A model generated the notes under the pieces. The model worked only from the letters and a program-made list of their open reading frames with translations, was not told the DNA's origin and made no database searches. A DNA stretch of 64,000 nt from Cryptomeria japonica. Taxonomy: Eukaryota; Streptophyta; Pinopsida; Cupressales; Cupressaceae. The stretch's first letter is position 1. Each line of letters begins with the position of its first letter. The DNA lies in assembly GCF_030272615.1 (NCBI RefSeq), contig NC_081412.1, positions 542,022,335 to 542,086,334 of the forward strand, in the 5' to 3' direction. Both the position numbers and the translations under genes were made by a program. Below, one piece after another: positions 11,183 through 22,194 of the stretch.

Positions 11183-12408
11183 AGTCTACATTTGTGTACC
11201 CTATCAAGAAGAATCGATCATTCTTTTTATATTCCAAACCATGATCCATTGTACCATGTATATACCTTAAGACCCTTTTTGTTGCATTCCAATGAGATGT
11301 TTTTGGTTCTTGCATGAATTTGGATAGATAATTAACAAAAAAACTAATGTCTGGTCTAGTATAAGTCAGGTAAATCAAACCTCCAATCATCTGACGATAG
11401 AGAGTTGCATTCACCTGAGAAGATGTATCAGATGTGGATAGTTGCAAACCTGATTCCATAGGTGTAGAAATGGGTTTGGAATCCATCATTCTGAATTTCT
11501 CAAGTAGGGTCTTGGCATATTTTCTTTGTGACACAAAGATATGGTGATGTGTTTGCCATACTTCTAGGCCAAGATAGTAGTGCAGAAACCCAAGATCCGT
11601 CATATCAAAAGCCTTCTTGAGATCGTTCTTGGTTGTTTCAACCATTTCTTCTGAGCTGCCTGTGATAACCAAGTCATCAACATATACATTAATGATCACA
11701 ATATCCCCCCCCTTGATCCTTGAGGTAGAGGTTTGGATCATATGGATGCCTAGTGAAACCATGTTTTAGCAAATGCTCATCAATTTTGATATACCAGGCT
11801 CTAGGAGCTTGTTTGAGACCATATGGGGATTTTACAAGTTTGCACACCTTTTCTTTTTTACCAGGTTCAACATATCCCTCAGGTTGGGTCATATAGACCT
11901 CTTCCTTAAGGTCTCCATTAAGAAAGGCACTTTTTACATCCATTTGGTACAATTTCCATCCAAATTGGGCAGCTAAAGCAAAAATCATTCTAATGGTTTT
12001 TATCTTTGCAGTGGGAGCGAATGTTTTCTCATAGTCTATACCTTCTTTTTGGGCATAGCCCTTGGCTACAAGTCTAGCCTTATGTTTATCTATACTACCA
12101 TCTGCTTTGTACTTAGTTTTAAAAATCCATTTACAGCCAATTGCTTTCTTACCAAGTGGTAGATCAACAAGCTCCCAAGTGTTGTTTTTCATCAGAGATT
12201 GATACTCCACATCCATTGCCTCTTTCCAAGGCTTTGACTCTAGTGCTTCGTGAACAGTAGATGGCTCAAAATTTTCAACAACTAAAGTCATTAGTGCAAA
12301 GTTTACCTCATTGTGAGTCATGTTGCGAGTCCTCGGACTTGAAGTAGAAGTGTCTGGAACTCCATCTAGCTTTGCATCTCGAATGGTACTAGTATACCAT
12401 TTTGGCAA
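11034..12408 (-). pseudogene. Copia-2 pol: reverse transcriptase
   Basis: Two overlapping frames form the RVT_2 (Copia-type) reverse transcriptase. 11689-12408 holds WIFKTKYKADGSIDKHKARL, VAKGYAQKEGIDYEKTFAP, DVKSAFLNGDL and KSPYGLKQAPRAWY. 11034-11762 holds the catalytic YVDDLVITGSS and the tail GGLIYLTYTRPDISF and LRYIHGT. The frames are broken at the C-run near 11705-11713, where an indel has shifted the reading frame just before the YVDD box. The motifs are intact but cannot be translated continuously. Confidence 0.9.
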
Positions 12409-12875
12409 TGGTTTTGCAACATTGATGGGTGGTGATTGACTATTAACATTCCATCATTTTTACCGTCCATATTGAATATAGGAGCTCTATCTTCAGTAGG
12501 TGAAGATGTAGGAGCAGAACTTACATCATTCTTCTCATCAAAGATTACATCCCTACTAATATATATCTTCTTTGTATTAGGATCCATAAGGCTATATGCC
12601 TTAGACTCACTACTATAGCCAAGAAGTATACATTTCATGGATTTTTTATCAAGCTTCTTTCTTTTTTGTTTAGGAATGTGCATATAGGCAGTGCATCCAA
12701 AAACACGAAGATGTGAGATAGAAGGCTTCACCCTTGTCCATGCTTCTTCTGGAGTGATGCCATCAAGGGCTTTGGTTGGAGCACGACTCAGAAGATAAAC
12801 TGCAGTGTGTACAGCTTCAGCCCAATATGCACACTCTAGTTGTGAATCTTTTAACATACTGCGGACCATCTCCAT
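12366..12875 (-). pseudogene. Copia-2 pol: integrase C-terminal part
   Basis: The frame continues the integrase after a nonsense codon at 12888-12890: MEMVRSMLKDSQLECAYWAE, then TAVYLLSRAPTKALDGITPE and LRVFGCTAYMHIPK, the conserved Copia integrase C-terminal blocks. A frameshift near 12420-12460 separates it from the RT frame. Confidence 0.85.
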
Positions 12876-12890
12876 GATGATGCGATTTCT

Positions 12891-14282
12891 CTATTTTGCA
12901 ACACCATTTTGCTGGGGTGTGTATGCTGCAGTTAGTTGACGTTGAATGCCATTTTCCTTCAGATACGTGGAGAATTTTGTGCTGGTGTACTCCCCCCCTC
13001 GATCTGAGCGGAGGACACGAATATGATGATTGGTATCTTTCTCCACAATAGTACGAAACTCTTTGAAGTAGGAAAATGCCTCATCTTTATGCTGCAAACA
13101 ATAAACCGACATTTTCCTTGTGTGATCATCAACAAAAAGCTGAAAGTACTTGTAGCCATTATGACTAGGTGGCATGGGACGACACAGATCGGTATGCACC
13201 AGCTGCAAAGGTTGGCTTGCACGATGCTCACTAGGATAGAATGGTGCTCTATGTTGTTTTCTAGCAAGACAACTAGAACAAACTGTATCAGACTTTTCAA
13301 GTGATGGAAGCCCTTTGACCATGTTGTTTTTACAAAGTTTGAGCAAGTAACTAGTGCTCAAATGACCGAATCTACAAAGCCAAAGTATGGAAAGATCATT
13401 ATCCTTAGTCGCTAAGGCTTGATCATGAACAATTGTATCAAGCCTAAACATTCTACCAACCTCAGTAGCACTAGCAACAACCTTATCATTTTTAGACTTA
13501 TCCATGATAAGACAAACCTTTTTATCCTTAGTTGAATCAAATTCAATCCTAAGGTTATGATCAAGAAACTGAGTAACAGAAAGAAGATTTTTGGTAAGTC
13601 CTGGCACATACAAGACATTAGTAACCCTGCACTTATGTATTCCAAACTTCAAAGAGATGTCACCAATACCTTTGATGGCATGAGTGGCATCATCTCCAAG
13701 AGTTACCGTACCGTGATGGGGTTTCAATTTGTGAAACCGCTCCTTTTGTCCAGTCATGTGCTTTGTAGCACCTGGATCCACATACCATATAGAGGTGGAT
13801 TGTGAACCATCTTCTGAAGTGTGAGCTGATAGCACGTATTCCTCGTCTAGAGAATCATTTGCTTCAGCAGCATTGCTTTGTTGCTTCTGTTTGTTCTTCT
13901 GCTCCCATTGTTGTTTGCCACCTTGAAATAGCTTCTTTGGATGTGGTTTATTGGAAGATCCTTTGTTGAAGGAGTTGTACCAACAATTTTTCACATCGTG
14001 CCCAACTCTATCACAGATTGGACACTTCTTTTGAGGTTTGGAGGAATTTCCAGATTTGGGAGGTTTACTGAATTGCTGCATAGGCTTCTTTCCTTTATGA
14101 CGAGTGGGTGTTGTCTCAATGACATTCAAAGTTGTCACAAAGACTTTATATCTGGGAGGCAAAGCCCGCAGAACAATAGGCACCAAAAATGCATCTTCAG
14201 TCTTTTCTCCCAACGCTTGTAAGGAAGCTCTCAATTCTGCAATCCTTTTGAGAAAGGATTCTAATTGTTCTGCATGCTTCAT
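12891..14282 (-). pseudogene. Copia-2 gag C-terminus, protease and integrase core
   Basis: This is a 463-codon open segment. Residues 87-101 are the gag zinc knuckle CPICDRVGHDVKNCW (CX2CX4HX4C). The protease follows at WYVDPGATKHMTG, where the catalytic DSG reads DPG, probably a loss-of-function change. Next come the pre-integrase LWLCRFGHLS...CSSCLARKQHRAPF (HHCC zinc) and the integrase core with D residues in VHTDLC and LRSDRGGEY and the downstream YTPQQNG block. It ends at a TAG in place of a sense codon (12888-12890). Confidence 0.9.
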
Positions 14283-14360
14283 CTTCAGGCTATGTAGCTG
14301 ACTCTATAAATTCAGGATCTGATTCTGATTCTTTGCCTCATACACCGTGTTGAGCTTATC

Positions 14361-14684
14361 CTATGCATCTTTGGCTGTGGATGAATCATGGATGAAGGGC
14401 TGGACATCATCAGACACACTGAATAGGATGATCAATTTGGCCATTCTGTCGGCTTGATCAAATTTTTTCTGCTCATCAGCATTTGTTTTGTGGCGTGATG
14501 TGGCACTGCTCACCACATCCCAAACTTCCTCAAACTCAAGCTGAGGTTTTAGTTTGGTCTTCGAAGTGGAATAATTATTCCCACGGAGCAATTGAGAATC
14601 TGGAAGAAGAAATTGCGGAGAACTTCCTGCCATTTTTTCTAGAAGGAAGAAAAATAACAGCCCCTTTGAAGAATTCAAAATCAC
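14361..14684 (-). pseudogene. Copia-2 gag N-terminus
   Basis: The likely start is the internal MAGSSPQFLLPDSQLL, which resembles the gag start of the relic at 45491 (both have LLPDSQLL). It continues through the UBN2-type region (EFEEVWDVVSS). Two in-frame TAG codons between 14360 and 14283 separate it from the rest of gag. Confidence 0.8.
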
Positions 14685-14699
14685 ACAACTTTGTTTAAA

Positions 14700-15743
14700 C
14701 CATAGACATACAAATTTTATTTATTTACTTTTTTTTGGTTTCTTTTGGTTCTTGTGTTCTTTTATTAAAAACATCTAAGGTTGTTTTTCCCATAAAGATT
14801 CAAGCTCCATTTGTTTACAAGTTACTATTACAACCTTGAGATAAGAAACGAACACCATATAAACATAAGAATTTAACACCAAAGAGCACACCTCTGCTAA
14901 CTCTCAATTCAAAGAAGAAACCCAAAAACGGTGAAATGCCAACCAATGGTGCGCTGAAAGAGTCCTTGAGCCACTACAACACCAATCACAAAAGACAATC
15001 CAATTCTGCATTGGCCGATAGAATGCAGACTGCTGAGACATGAATTGGCAAGCACGGGCATCATCGGTATCCTCATAAACGCTTAGATGACAGAGACTAC
15101 TATCACAGTGGGGACTTGACAGGTTATTGAAAACATCACGAAGCAAATATCAACGATGGGTTTTTGACTGTTAAATGCAGCTATCACTTTCTATTCTCAC
15201 AGAACTTCAATGAGACTGCATCGTGCAAGGAAAACTCTGGCCTCTTTCATTCTTCCAGTATGATGATGCTGCTGCTGCTTGAAGCTTCTCCAAAAGTCAA
15301 ATTCTGCGGGAGCAATGAATAGAATCGGTATTACCACGAATCAATATTAAACTGCATATGATTGCTCTCAAACAGTGCTGTTAATGTAGTGCATTTGACC
15401 TTCAGAAACCTTGTAGAAATACCGCCAATAGATACACAGCAACAGCAGAAGCTTCTTTGGCTCTAAAATAATTAAAACAAAATAATATAGACTAATTAAG
15501 CTTCTATTGGGATATCGTGATCAAGGGACTGCCTCGGATGTGCAAAGAGCAGTGATCAGAAAAGCCGAGACTGAGCTTCAAAGACTAAAGCCACTCAAAT
15601 GAGTGTCATAGCGGCTGCATAACGACGTACTCCAGACAAGCTCTCGTGAATATACCTGTCTCAGAACGACAAAATCATTGACAGAAGAGGCTCAGTATCT
15701 CCATCTCAGAGTCTTCAACGCACAGGCACAAGACTTTTTTCAT
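14700..15743 (-). other. Copia-2 5' leader
   Basis: About 1 kb lies between the PBS and the gag start, with no open frame of note. It contains short CTG/CAG-rich stretches around 15240-15300. It is unusually long relative to the LTR (217 bp), but otherwise plain. Confidence 0.6.
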
Positions 15744-15756
15744 CGCTCTGATACCA
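15744..15756 (-). other. Copia-2 primer-binding site
   Basis: Minus-strand TGGTATCAGAGCG is the initiator-Met tRNA type. It abuts the LTR at 15757. Confidence 0.85.
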
Positions 15757-15933
15757 TATCAGAAATTGCGGAGCAATCGGATGCTTTACTTTGCATTATG
15801 AGGTATATTTATACAATGAAGAAGAGTATACCCGTGTAACAAACACAACTCACGTGAAACAAATATAAAAACTACTCAGTAACAAATATGCTAAAAACAA
15901 TACTAAATAGTAGTAAATACTAACAACAATAAC

Positions 15934-16705
15934 TGTTATTTTTTAATTAGGGTGAAGAGCGGATTCCAATTGCCTAAGGCAACATTGGAATCCGCCCTTA
16001 AGGGCTGGGCCCTTTCTCACGCCACCCTCCAATAGGGCTGGGCCCTTTCTCTCACGCCACCCTCCAAATAGAGCCGGGCCCTTTCCCACACGCCATCCCC
16101 CAATAGGGCCGACCCTATAAGTCACGCCTCATGAAAAGTGTTAAAGGAAAAAGCAATTAATAAATTAAATGTTAATGCTAGCCGACCTAGAGGTCTACCG
16201 CCAAGAAGAAGATATATATATGATGCAAGTCATTCATTCAAAGGCATACAATCAGAAAAATATAATCTGCTCTGCTCCTAAATGCAATCTGCTCTCCTAC
16301 ACTTGGTGAATCTGCTCCTTGGTGAACTGCAACAAACATTTGGTTATATGCTGCTTCAGCCTGTTGAAGTTATCTTCTGCTGATTGGTGTCTTGGTCATC
16401 TACAGCTAGGGCATCATTCTACATCACCTTGGCAACTTGCTGTTTGGACAGCAATCAGAGATAAGTGTTGTAATCAGAACATTGTGTTTAAATCATAATC
16501 AGATCTGAGGATCTTTCTTGCTGGGTTTTTCCTCCTAGGAGGTTTTCCCAGGGTACTTGTGTGTTGTGTGTTCATTCTGTTCATTTCTCTACTTTTGCTT
16601 AATTCTGGAAATTCCTAACACTAACAGCAATTAATATTAATCTGGAAATTAAGATAAATTTCTATTTTCTGAGTATTGTATTAATCTAAAAGACTAAAGT
16701 TAACA
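15934..16705 (+). repeat. Solo LTR (Copia-1 family) with TSD ATAAC
   Basis: A 772-bp TG...CA segment is flanked on both sides by ATAAC (15929-15933 and 16706-16710). It shares two structural blocks with the Copia-1 LTRs at 46264 and 58230: the TTGCCTAAGGCAAC palindrome hairpin (15959-15995) and the CTGGG...CCTCC..GGAGG...CCCAG hairpin (16521-16551). The lack of any internal region indicates loss by LTR-LTR recombination. It inserted into the Copia-2 5' LTR and so is younger than Copia-2. Confidence 0.85.
16001..16117. repeat. GC-rich tandem repeat inside the solo LTR
   Basis: There are about 3.5 units of 33-36 bp, each starting GGGC(T/C)GGGCCCTTTC and followed by CACGCCA(C/T)CC. The Copia-1 LTRs carry a single related CCACGCCACCC block, so the array expanded in this copy. 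It also explains a short Gly/Pro/Ala frame on the minus strand. Confidence 0.75.
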
Positions 16706-16759
16706 ATAACAAGCACAAACTAACTAGCTATACAGAGGTGATGATGGAATATGCCAACC

Positions 16760-18195
16760 CAAATTTAAGTATCAATCCTCAGAAATTTTCCAGTTGTATA
16801 ACAAAAATCAGATATATTTACTTTGACTATGTAAGGCAACTATCTGATGTATTTAGAACAAAGATAAATTTCACTGTTAAATAAAAATATCCAACATCAA
16901 ATATCTTAGCATCTCTGCAATCCGCATATAATTAAAAAACAGTGTAAAATCTGCAAATGATTCTCAGAATACCAATCTGTAACCTACAAATGATTCTCAG
17001 AAAACCAATCTGTAACCTGCAAATGATTCTCAGAACACCAATTTGTAATAAATCTTTTCCAGAATTCAATCAACCTGTTCAATCTGAAAGTATCATTATT
17101 CTGGAATAAGTAATAAACATACAGATCTGAAACAAAGAATATGCTTCTATATCACCTGAGATCTTAATCTGAGTTCATGATGCACTAATTCCAGCACAAG
17201 TTGCACAATGTTTCTATTGTATTGTTTTGGTTATGGTCTTCATAAAGTATCAAGGCTACAATACATCCAACCTCATTTAAAAGATATAATTTGGACTTCA
17301 ATTATCCTTATATAATTGATATCTCCTTTTTATTTAATATCAAACTCATTCATTGACACACTCATCCATCATCTCACCCTAACTCTCACCGATCTTCAAA
17401 AGATTAAATAGAACTTGTGGAAGTTCATGTAGTTGTAACTGAAGTCCAACTACCCTCAACCGAACAACTAACTTCTTAACCAAAATTTTTACAAAGTACT
17501 GTTAATCAAACAATCCATTTGAAACTACCTTTTGTCAAAGGACTAAAGAAGTTCGATGAAGAATATTTTGAAATAAATGAATTTGTGCTTAACTGACTCC
17601 AACCATATTATAACCAACTTTTGTATTTTAAATACAAACATTGAACCACATGCATGTTTTCCAAAGACGTGCACTGAAGAATCAGAATCTGATGTGAAAC
17701 TCTTAAACACCAACACAGAATAAGGCAGAATTCAAACTGAGATAATCTATCAATCAAGGTAACATAAAACTGTGTGAATTTCTGCAATTCAATGTGCTTT
17801 GTCTTTGGTAATAAATCAATACAATCAATGCAAGTAATAGGCACTAATCAAATCTGAATTCTAATCTTTGTGACAGGAAAGATACTACCAGACACGGCAG
17901 ATGATATCAATGGCAAAACACCCAACATACTCCACATACATTTAAAAATAATCCTTTACCTATTAGTACATGGACTTCTTTGATATAGCTTCACATTGTT
18001 TCAATGCCTCAGTGAAAAATCTCTCTTGATGCACTTGAAGAGGCCCTTTGTTGCCCTTCATCTTCTTTGAGGAGTCACTATAATAGAATGTTGGATTTAG
18101 ATAGTATCCAATGTCATGAAGCTAGCAAGCACATGTCAATCCTATCTCAAAGCAGATACTCGTGATTTTGTAGCCTAGACTTGATTGCCCCCTTG
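16760..18195. other. Anonymous DNA with a 33-bp tandem repeat
   Basis: Three units of 33 bp (CT(G/A)CAAATGATTCTCAGAA...) start at 16951, 16984 and 17017. The rest is AT-rich DNA with no gene or element boundary that I can support. It may be the older sequence into which Copia-2 and Copia-3 inserted. Confidence 0.5.
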
Positions 18196-18581
18196 TGTAG
18201 GAGTTGATTGTGAACTCCACACACTCCAAGATCACATGCAAAACAAGAACAACCTTCCACAGGAAAAAAATGGAAAGAACAGCTTGCTTGATTATGGATG
18301 CTTGAATGAATGGAAATGTAAACAGGATGCCTTGCTTATGAAGGCAAGGTTGATAGGTTGGATTAGACAAGATTGTGACATTTATCTTAATCCAATGCTA
18401 TGAGACAACTAACTTGACAATTATTTAATGACCTAGGAAACAATAATTAAATGCCATAAGATAAGATCTTGTGACAACTAACAACCTTCTAGAAAGATTC
18501 CATAGGAGCTAAGTTAACTTAAGCATGTAAAGAGGACCTACTAGTAAAATAGTTAGGTAAAATACCTTATTCACACCAATA
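18196..18581 (-). repeat. Copia-3 3' LTR
   Basis: It starts TGTAGGAGTTGATTGTGAAC and ends CTTATTCACACCAATA, aligning with 21744-22121. The outer CA has mutated to TA. The next bases, read on the minus strand, give an AAAGGGGAG polypurine tract. Confidence 0.85.
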
Positions 18582-19500
18582 CTCCCCTTTAAGTGCAACT
18601 TAGATAGCAGCACATTATTATGCAAATGGTGCAAAAGATGAAGATTGTTATGGGTCCTAGCTACAAGGCCATGTTGGGTACTCATTTACAATGCAATCTC
18701 TCACAAATGGAATAAAGGAGAAAACCCAATGGAACAAAACTCCTCTCCAAAAGAGAGAAAAGATACAAACAAGTGATGATGAATGGTGGACTCAATGATA
18801 GCCCCTAAGGATTACATCCATCGCAAATATACAATCAATAACCTCCCTCCCTTAAGAGGGAAAAGAGAGACAATATCCCCCATAATGAAGAAGCTTCAAT
18901 GTTGATGAAGAAAGCTTGAAGACAAAAAGATGATCCAATGCCTACAAGTAACATGCCTTTCTTGGGAAGAAACAAGTGCAACGGATGATATGGAACTTCA
19001 TATCCAAGTGAAAGGATGAGGGAAGAAGTCTCAAGATTTGTGTTTCTGAAAACTGATTAGGTGTCTCCAAGCTTGAATATGCCACAACTAATCATGATCA
19101 AAATCAATCAAGAAACATGACAAATTAAGTGAATGAGGAAACTCATGAATGTCAATCTCCAAATGCAATATGTGATAACAATTGTGCTGAAACTGTCATC
19201 AAGGAGGAGAGAAACCCCCTTAAGTGTGTCCTCATATCTGCGTATGAGACTCCGCAAACAAGTTAGAAATCTTTGTCAATTATTCATCCCATAAAGCAAG
19301 ATCTCAAAAGCTATGACCATCCTACTAAATAGAAGTGGTGGAAGCCATGACCACCCTAGAAGAAGCAGGATGTGGAGGACTAGGAAGCTCAACACTAGTC
19401 TCTTGAACACCGAGATTCAAATTACCAAACTTCTCCTCACAAACATGGTTCACACTTGATGAATGAGTGTGAATATTAGTCAATGGAACATTTTTCATCA

Positions 19501-19821
19501 TTAGGAGCAAAATGAAAAAAAGTACAAATTAGATGAATGATCAACCATCCTAGTAGCAATGCTCTCTCTAGTCTCCAAGTCCCTAATGTAAACAGAATCA
19601 GGGGTGAACTCAACTATTTTACCTTGTCCGCTATGTGCAATTTGATAGATAGAAAGGATATTAGATGGTAAGGATGGAACACAAAGTACATCATTGAAAA
19701 TGTCTTCTCCCATGCCAACGAAACCTTCCCCCCCCCAACACACACACATGTTGTTATCCATTAAAATGTGTTTTGAAATACAAGGCTGAAAAGCAGAGAA
19801 CATACCCATGGAGTATGCCAT
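19501..19821 (-). pseudogene. Copia-3 protease/pre-integrase relic
   Basis: The frame contains VLCVPSLPSNILSIYQIAHS and VEFTPDSVYIRDLETRESIA, matching the segment between protease and pre-integrase in Copia polyproteins. It is flanked by stops and followed by the 3' part of the element with no integrase. The protease active site is not recognisable. Confidence 0.65.
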
Positions 19822-20160
19822 ATGATGAGATGCTCCCTAATCGTGAAGCCATCTCCCAAATTCAAGACTTACAGAGGCTTAGAGTTCTTTACCTTTCATT
19901 TTGTACATCCCATTTGCAACTCCTGCTAATCTTGATTGTGTAGATGTAGATGGTGTAGATTGTGATGCTGAAGAAGAGGATATTAATGAAGCCCACAAAA
20001 TGTGGTGCTTTTGAAGATGGGTCAATTCATCAATCTTCTTTTCATAACACTTGTGCTCATCATTTTCATGCCTTTCACACTATGTACATGTGAACTTTTC
20101 CTTCTTAGATGATTCCCCTTTGGAAGAGGAAGTAGAATCATGGGAGCTTTGTGAAGGTGA

Positions 20161-20436
20161 TTACTTGGCTTGCTCAATAAACTTAGAGTCCTTATTGTTT
20201 TGCTTCTTAGCTTTGCCACTTGAAGCCTTTCGATCTTTTGCAAGAAGAGCTTGTGATTTGGAAAACTTCAGTGTGCCCATGTGTACCAACTTGGTTTGTT
20301 CCCTTGTAACTTGAACGACAAATCCATCAAGAGAAAGCATTTTGTGTGCATTACCGAGAGCATCCATAGTAGCATAAAATATAGAAACAAAAACTGAATA
20401 GTCAGGGCCTAGCTTAACAAGTGTAGAAAGAATCAA
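20161..20436 (-). pseudogene. Copia-3 gag C-terminal relic
   Basis: The frame continues gag: LGPDYSVFVSIFYATMDALG, then SLDGFVVQVTREQTKLVHMG and a Lys/Ser-rich tail. In sequence order it follows the 20448-20768 frame after a short gap with a frame change. The expected zinc knuckle is not intact. The region 20020-20160 (CATGTACATAGTGTGAAAGG on the minus strand) may be its remnant. Confidence 0.6.
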
Positions 20437-20447
20437 TGATTCATCTT

Positions 20448-20768
20448 CTATGTTAACTCACATTCAAACAATTGTAGTCTAATAGGACTGAGCTTGGTGA
20501 AGTAGTCCTGAATATTATCAAAATCTGAAGGATTAAGACATATAATTTCATTCTCCAAGTTAAATCTCCTCATTTTATCTAGCTTAACAAAGAGACTTTC
20601 CAAGGTAGTCCAACTTTCATTAGGTGTAGTACAAGATGTAACTTGATACCTAAGATTTGAAAAAATGGACAAAATTAGAGTACCAAGGGCTTCATCTCTC
20701 CTATCAAACCATTTTCTTCTTTCTACAGCTTTTGTGGGTTCTTGGTCTATGCCAAATGTGATTCTCAT
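20448..20768 (-). pseudogene. Copia-3 gag (UBN2-type) relic
   Basis: The frame carries RRKWFDRRDEALGTLILSIF, then TTPNESWTTLESLFVKLDKM and LNPSDFDNIQDYFTKLSPIR, the characteristic UBN2/gag-polypeptide pattern of plant Copia elements. The N-terminal gag start is not preserved in the same frame. Confidence 0.75.
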
Positions 20769-21743
20769 TCATGATAGTTGTATGAAGTAAGAAGTACAAG
20801 TTTTGGCAAATCCATGATAAAATCAAAAAGTACAATAGAGGAACAACAAATTACTCCTCTCAATACAAGCAATTGAACACTTTCTTCAAGAGAAAATTCC
20901 ACTTTTTTTAGCAAATTTACAACAAGATATGCCAAAGTACCAAATATAACTTTAAACTAAAATTCAGAATATGTAGAAAAAAATCTGCAAAAAGTGTGTA
21001 AATATGAAGAGCTCTTGAATACCTTTTCGATGTTGCAAGAATTGCAAAAAATGAAATTCAAAGCAAAAAGATACGAGTTCGGAGGCGTAAAAATTCGATC
21101 TGACTTCTTGCTGGGAAAACAGGCATGAAACAACAAATTATGGATAAATAATATGCACCACTTAAAGTTTTTAGTGCTTGCAGTTTTAAAAAAAATCATT
21201 GCCACACTAGGCGACGACAAGGTGACGTTTAGGTGGTGAGTAAGCCATGCCACTAGCTTTAAACTCTCACCATTGTGCAACAGATTTGAGGCTAGGGTTG
21301 GCAGGAGAACTGAGGACAAGAAACTTTAAAAGGCGAAAAAAAATAATTTTTAAAAAATCGTAACTATACAAGATAGGTCGTCATGATGTGACAAATATGA
21401 ATTTGTAGAAGATGATGCAAAGATTACACCAAACCTGTACAAGTACAAGAATATGCTGTAGAATATTCACTTTGGTATTGCTGACAATTTTGTAGATGCC
21501 TATCAAGGATAGTGATGAACCAGTGTAGTATGAACATGCTCTACAAGATTCCTACAAACCCTCGAAAAATGGTCGAAATTTTTTCGGTGTCCAAAATCAA
21601 AGTGCCTTATATGAAAATAAGGGTTTTTGGGCCTTATAGGGTCAACCATGAGGTTCCTTTCGCCCCAAAATGCACCCAACAAAAGCTGATGCCCAAATTG
21701 CCCTTAGATTTGATGAGTTTGCAGAATTGGAGCTTTGATACCA

Positions 21744-22121
21744 TGTAGGAGTTGATTGTGAACTCTCTACACCCTAGGATCACTTGCAAAACAAAACCAA
21801 CCTTCCACAAGATAGTGTCAAGAATAGCTTGCTTGATTATGGATGCTTGAATGAATGGAATTGTACATAGGATGCCTTTCTTATAAAGGCAAGGCTGATA
21901 GGCTGGATTAGACAAGATTGTGACATGTCTTAATCAAATGTTATGAGACAACTGACTTACACAATTATTAAACTACCTATGAAACAATAATTAAATGCCA
22001 AAAGATAAGATCTTGTGACAACCGACAACCTTCTAGAAAGATTCCCTAGGACCTAAGTTAATTTAACCTTGTGAATAGCATCTACTAGTGAGTTAGATAA
22101 AATACCTTATTCACACCAACA
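21744..22121 (-). repeat. Copia-3 5' LTR with adjacent PBS
   Basis: The 378-bp LTR (TGTAGG...ACCAACA) is preceded at 21731-21743 by minus-strand TGGTATCAAAGCT, a one-base variant of the usual PBS. Confidence 0.85.
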
Positions 22122-22194
22122 TGTTTTTCTATGGCCTTACAAAAATAGCCCATGTCGGGTTTTTTCTATCGACCATCCTCAATGCTTTGACTGA

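Larger units (their letters stand above)
10506..16759 (-). mobile_element. Copia-2: complete but inactivated Copia retrotransposon
   Basis: This minus-strand element has a 3' LTR at 10506-10722, a PPT at about 10723-10734, gag-PR-IN-RT-RH in Copia order between 14684 and 10739, a long leader (14700-15743), a PBS at 15744-15756 and a 5' LTR at 15757-16759 interrupted by a nested solo LTR (15934-16705). The LTRs differ at roughly 14-15 of 217 positions by eye (about 7%). At least three nonsense codons and three frameshifts inactivate it. No convincing TSD was found. Confidence 0.9.
15757..16759 (-). repeat. Copia-2 5' LTR, split by a solo LTR
   Basis: 15757-15933 plus 16711-16759 together match the 217-bp 3' LTR. 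The missing middle is exactly the 15934-16705 insertion with its ATAAC duplication. The outermost bases read CCAACC instead of CCAACA. Confidence 0.8.
18196..22121 (-). mobile_element. Copia-3: deleted Copia element
   Basis: This minus-strand element has a 3' LTR at 18196-18581, a PPT at 18582-18591, internal relics of gag and protease/pre-integrase (19501-20768), a leader, a PBS at 21731-21743 (minus-strand TGGTATCAAAGCT) and a 5' LTR at 21744-22121. Integrase, RT and RNase H are absent, so it is an internally deleted, non-autonomous copy. The LTRs differ by well over 10% with several indels, making it the oldest of the bounded Copia elements here. Flanking 5-mers (CCTTG and TGTTT) do not match. 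Confidence 0.8.
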
